DNA from: Phaeocystidibacter luteus
GTDB taxonomy: Bacteria; Bacteroidota; Bacteroidia; Flavobacteriales; Schleiferiaceae
Assembly: GCF_008933115.1 (NCBI RefSeq)
Contig: NZ_WBVO01000001.1
Coordinates: 434,001 to 498,000 of the forward strand
Length of the DNA stretch: 64,000 nucleotides
Direction of reading: 5' to 3'
Within the stretch, counting starts at the first letter, position 1; every line of letters starts with the position of its first letter. The notes beneath the pieces were generated by a model. That model saw nothing but the letters and a program-made list of their open reading frames with translations. It made no database searches and was not told the origin of the DNA. This document shows, piece after piece, positions 59,473 through 64,000 of this stretch. The translations under genes were made by a program, and so were the position numbers.

Positions 59473-60362
59473 GATTCAAACAACTTTAGTTGGGCGTTCA
59501 TCCTTTGGGCATGTGGATTTATCCAAATCACTTCGTCACGTAAACAGGCTCCCTTCTTTGCAGCGTTTGATACCGCCTTAAATGATTTCATCTCCCACCC
59601 AGCTGCTCCGTACCACTCTCTGTACTCTGGTGAGTCATAGCTGCTCACAATGACCATGGATTTTAAGCCATTCGCGAATTCAAATAGTTCCCTGTGTTCA
59701 TCAATCGAAAGAAGCTCATACTTATACCGGCCCGTAGCTTTTGTTCGAGTAGTCTTAGGATAAGGAGGGTCAAAGTATATAAGGGTCCTAGTCGAATCAT
59801 GAGCCATGCAAACCTTCTGGTAATCAGATTTTTCGATAATCACCCCTTTAAGACGATTGCAAAACCCTGTAAAATCTTCGATGTGATTCTGAAACAAATC
59901 TGCCAGGCGATTATGTCCTGAAGAGTTGGTTCTGAAAGCTGCTGAAGACTTTTTGTTTGCTCGAGCTCCGCTATAGCTCATCGAATACGTGACAATCGTT
60001 CTTCGGGCATGTTCTACATCAGATATGTTGTCCTTGGATTCGAAGCTTCTCGACCACTCCTCCCTTGCATAAGGCGTTAACCGCAGAAGGTCTTGAAGCT
60101 TTACACATTTGTATGGGTCTCTTAAAACTTGGAATAGATTGACGATGTCGTCATTGAGATCATTGTAAACCTCCACCACAGCTGGTTCCTTTCTAAGTAA
60201 TACAGAAGCAGCCCCACCGAAAGGTTCTACATATACGTGGTGTTTTGGAAAACACTCTATGATCCTATCGGCCAGCCTCCATTTGCCACCAAAATACCTT
60301 ACCACCGGTCTGGAGGGGGTTGGGACAGGGTTGGGACAGGGTTGGGACGGGGTTTGGGACAT
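59469..60362 (-). CDS. DNA adenine methyltransferase (Dam/D12 class)
   Basis: 297 residues. Motif X/I region: VRYFGGKWRLADRII and VEPFGGAASVLL; catalytic motif IV is DPPY (198-201); the TRD lies between. D12-class enzymes methylate N6 of adenine, for example at GATC. The first 20 residues, a Pro/Gln/Pro-rich repeat, are encoded by the TTGGGACA iterons, so the true start may be later. Together with the adjoining C5 enzyme, and without a nuclease, it suggests anti-restriction modification. Confidence 0.93.
   Translation of the reverse strand: MSQTPSQPCPNPVPTPSRPVVRYFGGKWRLADRIIECFPKHHVYVEPFGGAASVLLRKEPAVVEVYNDLNDDIVNLFQVLRDPYKCVKLQDLLRLTPYAREEWSRSFESKDNISDVEHARRTIVTYSMSYSGARANKKSSAAFRTNSSGHNRLADLFQNHIEDFTGFCNRLKGVIIEKSDYQKVCMAHDSTRTLIYFDPPYPKTTRTKATGRYKYELLSIDEHRELFEFANGLKSMVIVSSYDSPEYREWYGAAGWEMKSFKAVSNAAKKGACLRDEVIWINPHAQRMNAQLKLFES
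60320..60361. repeat. Right iteron cluster (TTGGGACA, four copies)
   Basis: Units at 60320, 60331, 60342 (one change, TTGGGACG) and 60354, three of them spaced exactly 11 bp as TTGGGACAGGG. The same unit clusters at 39854-39974 in mixed orientation. It overlaps the 5' end of the adenine methyltransferase gene, 80 bases from the helicase stop. Confidence 0.72.
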
Positions 60363-60439
60363 TACTTTTGTTATTTTAAGACTTTGTTAATCAAATACTT
60401 ATACTAATAGAGACTGCCGATGTCTCAATGTCTCACCAT

Positions 60440-62317
60440 TTAAAAGGCCTCATCTGATTCTTTTTCGTCTGACTCGTGAGTATAAGAGGGGGTGAACAGT
60501 TTGAACTTCATGATGATTCGGCGCATATCCTCATGCGGTAGCTTGGTGATATCGAATTGCATAGCGCTCGACTTGTTTCCGCCAATTCGCTTGCTCACAC
60601 GCCCTACATAGGAAGGATCGTTCTTCAACTGATCTTGAAGACTGTACTGGTCTATTCCAGGCTCTCGATAAATATTGAAGTGTTGTTTCATGTACGCCGT
60701 GTGTACAGCTCCCATGTAGAAGAAAAGATGATTTTCTTGTATGATGAATTCAGTTTCTCCTATCATATTCGGGATAGACTGAATAAAGCATTCCCAGAAG
60801 GTAGCTACAGGCCCTGATTTACTCATTCTCTTGGCCTGACGCTTCAAAACCTTAGTAGAGATGTCAATGACATCCTTTCTATTGAATGGAAGCTTCAGAG
60901 AGTCTGAAACGGCGTCATGTACAGCTAGAAGTATGGTCATGTTGTTAATCATTCGACCATCGATGTCAACCTTCACATCTTTGAGTGCATTCTTTATATC
61001 CTTCCTAGCAGCTGGAATGCATTTAGTGAATTGCTTTTCGAAGGCTTTGCGAAGCATCAAAAGCTCTTGAACGATGCCGCTAAACCCTTCTTCATTCCAT
61101 TCTAGGATTTCCTGGAAGTCTGATTCTTGCTGGTCTGTATATGGATTCGCTCCAGCTGGCTTCTCCCATTCACTTACGATGAGCCTAGAAAGAAGTGATT
61201 TGTTGATAGGGTAATGGTTCCCGGTGACAATAGCTCCACAATGGATAGGTGTATATGTAGTGGCAAAACGTCCTGTGATTGTGCCGGCCGAATACCCCCT
61301 TCGATCACTGATGCGTTTCAGGTATTCTACTTTGTCGTCTTTTAGCGTGTTTTGATACTCCTCCAGACGAATAATGATGTTCCTAAACTCTGCAAACTTG
61401 CGGATTTCGGCTTTCTCGGTTGTAGCGTTACCGGTAAGTGTAATCTCCTGCATGGCAGGGTTTCCATATATGCCTTGAATCGCTGCAGCAAGGGTTGATT
61501 TACCGGTACTCTTCTCTCCAAAGAAGAAAAGGAGCGGCCATTGAGTAAAGGACTTTAGAATGTGATCCGCATAAAGCGTTGCAATTCCATATAGGATTGC
61601 ATGAATTGACTGAGGCCCAAACACGCGAAGTATCTGAGCACTAAACTGTTCGAACGTAACATCTGTCTCTTTGCAAACCAGAAGCTTTTGTGCAAGAAAC
61701 TTGTTATCGTCATCCTCATATATCTCATTGGCGCTGGGTACATAATACTGCACGCCTTTATACTCAAAACAGCCTCTCTCGTCGTATTCAATGACTGATG
61801 AATTAACCGCGCAGTTGTTGAATGCGAAAAATCCCTCTTTTTGCCAACCTAACACGTCGATTAAGCGGCCATCACCCATTTGGTCCATCGTTATACCCAT
61901 CAAGGCCTCAAACTGGTCTGTGCGGCCCCAAAAACGATAGTTGCCGAACTTCCCTATTTCATCTTTGAACCGGGATACGCTTGTAAAACAAGAAGTAGGC
62001 ACGTCCACGGTTCGAATACGGTGATCGAGATTTTCCAAACGAATTAAACGACTCGGAGCCCGGTCGTTCTCTATATGCTGAATGATCTCTAAGGTGAAGT
62101 TGCTGATTGCCTTAAACCAATACTTAGACTTTGGATTCTCTTCATCGTCTGTAGGCTCGTACTTCCCTTCTCTACCGTATATGACACCATGGGCCATGAA
62201 AGCCTGGTACTTGAGTACATCCTCATATACAGCTTCCCATGCAACACCTTCAGGCATGGTGTACTTGTGATTCTCTGGAGCTTCTGCGTTCTCTAGATCT
62301 GGACTAACTTTCCTCAT
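60440..62317 (-). CDS. Phage replication helicase, D5/P4-like P-loop ATPase
   Basis: 625 residues. The N-terminal 150 residues have no obvious primase active site. A region with GWQKEGFFAFNNCAV resembles DUF927-type helicase leaders. The P-loop is FFGEKSTGKSTLA (about 266-278), followed by IIIRLEEYQN (Walker B-like) and AIVTGNHYPINKSLLSRLIV (sensor and arginine finger). A helical C-terminus follows. It should unwind DNA at the element's origin as a ring. Partner primase and polymerase must come from the host. It overlaps the upstream gene by four bases. Confidence 0.85.
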   Translation of the reverse strand: MRKVSPDLENAEAPENHKYTMPEGVAWEAVYEDVLKYQAFMAHGVIYGREGKYEPTDDEENPKSKYWFKAISNFTLEIIQHIENDRAPSRLIRLENLDHRIRTVDVPTSCFTSVSRFKDEIGKFGNYRFWGRTDQFEALMGITMDQMGDGRLIDVLGWQKEGFFAFNNCAVNSSVIEYDERGCFEYKGVQYYVPSANEIYEDDDNKFLAQKLLVCKETDVTFEQFSAQILRVFGPQSIHAILYGIATLYADHILKSFTQWPLLFFFGEKSTGKSTLAAAIQGIYGNPAMQEITLTGNATTEKAEIRKFAEFRNIIIRLEEYQNTLKDDKVEYLKRISDRRGYSAGTITGRFATTYTPIHCGAIVTGNHYPINKSLLSRLIVSEWEKPAGANPYTDQQESDFQEILEWNEEGFSGIVQELLMLRKAFEKQFTKCIPAARKDIKNALKDVKVDIDGRMINNMTILLAVHDAVSDSLKLPFNRKDVIDISTKVLKRQAKRMSKSGPVATFWECFIQSIPNMIGETEFIIQENHLFFYMGAVHTAYMKQHFNIYREPGIDQYSLQDQLKNDPSYVGRVSKRIGGNKSSAMQFDITKLPHEDMRRIIMKFKLFTPSYTHESDEKESDEAF

Positions 62318-62778
62318 GGAAGTCTGATTTCTTCAATTTTCTTTCTTCTCTCTGTAGGTACATGAGAGGTTGAGTGGACTAAAAGCCCGAACCGATATGG
62401 TGGGGCTATATAGGTGACCAGGTAGGTACCATCTTCGCGGATTTCGAGATCAGTGGTTTGCTGGTTCATGAAGTCCTGTATATAGACTTTGATGAATGCC
62501 TCATCCCAATTCAAAAAACCGAGTGAGTTTATCTCGGTGGTGGTGATTCCGTAGGTGAGAGCAAAAGCTTCGATCCTTCTAATCCAGAGTTCATTTTGCC
62601 TGCGCATTTGTACCGTGAGCAAATCGTTCAATTGAATCGTTGTTGCATGTGTTTCTGCGGCATCTATCAGAGTGTTGATAGCATTTGAAAGACGCTCAAC
62701 CGCCCATTTATTGCGGCTTCGAGAGCGAAAATGCTGAAAATGCTCAGCGAGAACCTCCAGTGCCTTTTGCTCAGTCAT
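62314..62778 (-). CDS. Hypothetical 154-aa early protein
   Basis: I start at 62778 (MTEQKALEVLAEHF). Mostly helical, with RNKWAVERLSNAINTLIDAAE and a more beta C-terminal part (EDGTYLVTYIAPPYRFGLL). The stop overlaps the helicase start by four bases. It could be a helicase loader or origin-binding protein by position, but has no recognised motif. Confidence 0.6.
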   Translation of the reverse strand: MTEQKALEVLAEHFQHFRSRSRNKWAVERLSNAINTLIDAAETHATTIQLNDLLTVQMRRQNELWIRRIEAFALTYGITTTEINSLGFLNWDEAFIKVYIQDFMNQQTTDLEIREDGTYLVTYIAPPYRFGLLVHSTSHVPTERRKKIEEIRLP

Positions 62779-63013
62779 TTTGCATACGTTTCGCAGGGGT
62801 TGCACAATCGTTTGGCTGGTCGTTTTGACTTAGCATTCTTCGATCGAGTTCTCTTTGAAACACCTCTTTGAGCTCTTCCCCAATACATAGGTTCTCGGCG
62901 CTCAGTTTTGAGGTCTCTGGGCATTCCTGAATGTTGAACAACAATTTTTCCCTGTAATGGGAAATCGACTGTATCAAATATGTGAGCTGGTCGGTGCTTA
63001 ATGGAATCGCCAT
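62771..63013 (-). CDS. Small early protein (80 aa), overlaps another frame
   Basis: MAIPLSTDQLTYLIQSISHY start, helical and amphipathic, with ENLCIGEELKEVFQRELDRRML. Two in-frame stops lie just upstream, fixing the start. It overlaps the next gene by eight bases. It shares its whole length with a second long frame (62775-63149). Its composition looks more protein-like than the overlapping part of the other. Confidence 0.55.
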   Translation of the reverse strand: MAIPLSTDQLTYLIQSISHYREKLLFNIQECPETSKLSAENLCIGEELKEVFQRELDRRMLSQNDQPNDCATPAKRMQND

Positions 63014-63149
63014 AGCCTATTACAGTTTGAGGGTGTTGAGTATGGTGCTGGGAACACCAGTGATCGTCGACAGAGGTAATCTGACCACATCCGGGACAGA
63101 CAATCATCCCAAATTCACGCAGCTTAGCTTGCTTTTGCTGCGGATTCAT
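62775..63149 (-). CDS. Putative zinc-ribbon-like early protein, overlapping frame
   Basis: The N-terminal 45 residues carry a CPGCG knuckle and WCSQHH, a plausible zinc site, and precede the start of the overlapping 80-aa gene. The C-terminal 75 residues are Arg/Lys-rich and read over that gene, so either two proteins share this DNA or this protein is really shorter or frameshifted. A start at 63107 (MIVCPGC) is also possible. Confidence 0.38.
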   Translation of the reverse strand: MNPQQKQAKLREFGMIVCPGCGQITSVDDHWCSQHHTQHPQTVIGYGDSIKHRPAHIFDTVDFPLQGKIVVQHSGMPRDLKTERREPMYWGRAQRGVSKRTRSKNAKSKRPAKRLCNPCETYAK

Positions 63150-63342
63150 AGCGCTCGATTAAAGCCTGATGTGCTTCGTGTACAGGAACAATCCTACGTA
63201 TGTAGTCCAAGCTGTAATCATGCTTCTTTGCAAGCAGCTTGTACAATTCAGAACTCTTCTTTCCGTTTTCCAGCCCATCAACGAAGTCTTCGAATATTTG
63301 CTTGGCACGCTTTTGGACTCGCTTTGATTTAGGTTTGTACAT
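63124..63342 (-). CDS. First gene of the leftward operon, small putative HTH protein (72 aa)
   Basis: Start at 63342 (MYKPKSKRVQKRAKQIF). A basic N-terminus, then SSELYKLLAKKHDYSLDYIRRIV, which has the spacing of a helix-turn-helix. It is divergent from the XRE-like regulator across an 80-base region with an operator-like motif, as a Cro- or early-activator-type protein would be. Function inferred from position only. Confidence 0.58.
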   Translation of the reverse strand: MYKPKSKRVQKRAKQIFEDFVDGLENGKKSSELYKLLAKKHDYSLDYIRRIVPVHEAHQALIERYESAAKAS

Positions 63343-63389
63343 TTGACTAAACTTTGAATTTTTCCAAAAGTATGGAAAAAATACCAACG

Positions 63390-63404
63390 AGTATCGTTTC
63401 GATG
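63390..63404 (+). promoter_or_regulatory. Element operator-like motif, copy 5, in the divergent switch region
   Basis: AGTATCGTTTCGATG lies between the leftward operon start (63342) and the rightward regulator start (63422). It shares AGTATCGTTT with three other copies in the element and differs by one base in the fourth. Confidence 0.55.
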
Positions 63405-63421
63405 CTAAAACTTAACCAGAA

Positions 63422-63784
63422 ATGCGTTTCAACACACCTCTCTTTGCGGAGTTTGTAAAAGCTTCAGACTACACCCAGCGCGAGTTTGCGGAGAAATACG
63501 ACATGAGTTATATGCGTTTAAGACGCATACTCGAAGGTGAATCCCAACTCGATGCACAACAGCTGGCCAACATCAGCAGAGATTTTGGCCTATCGATGTA
63601 TCACTTTTTCCAGCAGGATCAGAATGAAATTCCTGTAGACGAAAGCAATCCCCTTTTGTATGGACAAAAAGTGCTTTTTGAGCGTATGAAAGTGTTCATT
63701 GAGAAGTATTGGGAACCTGAAAGTGACGGTGAGAAGAAAGCCAAAACCAAGATTATTGAAGACCTCGTTGGGTTTTCTACCTAA
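63422..63784 (+). CDS. XRE-like transcriptional regulator (candidate prophage repressor)
   Basis: 120 residues. An HTH at about 10-60: FVKASDYTQREFAEKYDMSYMRLRRILEGESQLDAQQLANISRDF, which matches the XRE/Cro five-helix layout (T-x-x-x-F-A, then L-x-x-I-L-x-G). A helical C-terminal half follows for dimerisation. It is transcribed away from the replication operon, next to attR, where a lysogeny repressor would sit. The shared AGTATCGTTT sites are its most obvious candidate targets (inference). Confidence 0.82.
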   Translation: MRFNTPLFAEFVKASDYTQREFAEKYDMSYMRLRRILEGESQLDAQQLANISRDFGLSMYHFFQQDQNEIPVDESNPLLYGQKVLFERMKVFIEKYWEPESDGEKKAKTKIIEDLVGFST

Positions 63785-63792
63785 TTAGATAT

Positions 63793-63811
63793 CGGCACCA
63801 AAATGGCACAG
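63793..63811 (+). repeat. Arm-type repeats near attR (CGGCACCAAAA/TGGCACAG)
   Basis: Two degenerate copies with 11-bp spacing, 71 bases inside attR, resembling the pair at 38588-38608. The rest of the 97-base interval between the regulator and attR holds nothing else I can name. Confidence 0.5.
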
Positions 63812-63881
63812 ATTTTCAAATTTTGCCAAAAATTACACGACTGATTTTCAAGGGATTAGGGTTTAAAAAGCGTGGATTAAC

Positions 63882-63900
63882 ACTCCCGTCCTCGCTACTA
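63882..63900 (+). other. attR core (19-bp direct repeat)
   Basis: Identical to 38515-38533 over 19 bases and diverging right after. The chromosome resumes at 63901 with the original tRNA terminator. Confidence 0.9.
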
Positions 63901-63901
63901 G

Positions 63902-63933
63902 AAAAAGGTCTTCCAATACGGAGGGCCTTTTTT
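63902..63933 (+). terminator. Displaced native terminator of tRNA-Met
   Basis: AAAGGTCTTCC pairs with GGAGGGCCTTT (two G-U pairs) and is followed by T's. It sits one base from attR, where the tRNA gene ended before integration. The last 67 bases of the window hold no supported feature. Confidence 0.8.
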
Positions 63934-64000
63934 GGTTTATTGCGTAGCGTGGTTCGCGGTGTGGTGTGATTCGCGCAAAACCGCAATAGATAAAGGCGTG

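Larger units (their letters stand above)
38515..63900. mobile_element. Integrated prophage-like element, probably tailless and membrane-containing
   Basis: The segment is bounded by a 19-bp direct repeat, one copy of which is the tRNA-Met 3' end. It has a tyrosine integrase at the left edge and a regulator and replication genes at the right. Inside are a D5-like helicase, two DNA methyltransferases, a small Zot/A32-like ATPase, a beta-rich capsid candidate, at least ten short membrane proteins, a beta-roll spike, M23 and M15 peptidases, and a DUF1353 protein. Terminase, portal, tape measure and tail genes are absent. Most genes form tight leftward operons with 1- to 8-base overlaps. The tailless interpretation is inference from gene content. 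Confidence 0.85.

Noticed and set aside
38515-63900. Tailed (Caudoviricetes) prophage, integrative conjugative element or satellite
   Set aside because: No terminase, portal or tail genes; no relaxase, Tra/T4SS or mobilisation genes; and it has its own replication, ATPase, spike and lysis genes, more than a typical satellite.

Overview
The window comes from a Bacteroidota chromosome, probably a marine flavobacterial or Cryomorphaceae-like lineage (inference). The signs are a type IX secretion C-terminal sorting domain, an S46 dipeptidyl-peptidase of the DPP11 type, a glycine-lipid (GlsB/GlsA-like) acyltransferase pair, a HYC_CC_PP/HMA/TonB metal-handling cluster, a DUF4199 protein, and promoters of the Bacteroidota form TTG-N19-TAnnTTTG. 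The best promoter match lies just upstream of the tRNA-Met gene.

Bases 1-38.5 kb are ordinary chromosome. In order it carries: outer-membrane proteins and an orphan histidine kinase; a metal-related cluster (HYC_CC_PP, HMA domain, TonB-dependent receptor); a FrnE-like DsbA protein; a PagL-type lipid A deacylase; glsB-glsA; a YyaL-like thioredoxin-domain protein; xseA-xseB; a T9SS cargo protein; a VanX-like dipeptidase; sucD; DPP11; a TlpA-like lipoprotein; fabG; a SPOR protein; an RRM protein; a run of membrane transport genes (TRIC, KefB-type antiporter, MscS); a LuxR/DUF4199 pair; a MacB-like ABC operon facing a MarR gene; and PAP2. Two intergenic regions (25.5-26.3 kb and 30.7-31.0 kb) are packed with palindromic repeats. 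Two small, related acidic peptide genes lie around 16.7-17.6 kb.

Bases 38,515-63,900 are an integrated element of about 25.4 kb. It is inserted at the 3' end of tRNA-Met and bounded by a 19-bp direct repeat. It has a tyrosine integrase at the left end and an XRE-like regulator, divergent from a long leftward operon, at the right end. The right half holds replication and modification genes (a D5/P4-like helicase, Dam- and Dcm-type methyltransferases). The middle holds a membrane-anchored M23 peptidase, a short Zot/A32-like ATPase and a beta-rich capsid candidate. The left half holds a cassette of tiny single-span membrane proteins, a large virion-associated protein, a beta-roll spike and a lysis set (M15-type peptidase, DUF1353, holin-like protein). 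I see no terminase large subunit, portal, head protease, tape measure or tail tube. The gene content instead fits a tailless, membrane-containing icosahedral prophage. This is the most interesting system in the window.

The element also has structure that genes do not explain: a pair of 74-nt structured RNAs (40.1-40.4 kb) with compensatory changes; two clusters of 11-bp-spaced TTGGGACA iterons near opposite ends; a recurrent AGTATCGTTTtGAG motif in five intergenic regions; paired CGGCACyAAAA arm-type repeats just inside both att sites; and an A10 slippery run that would fuse a 30-residue membrane anchor to a peptidoglycan-binding domain.
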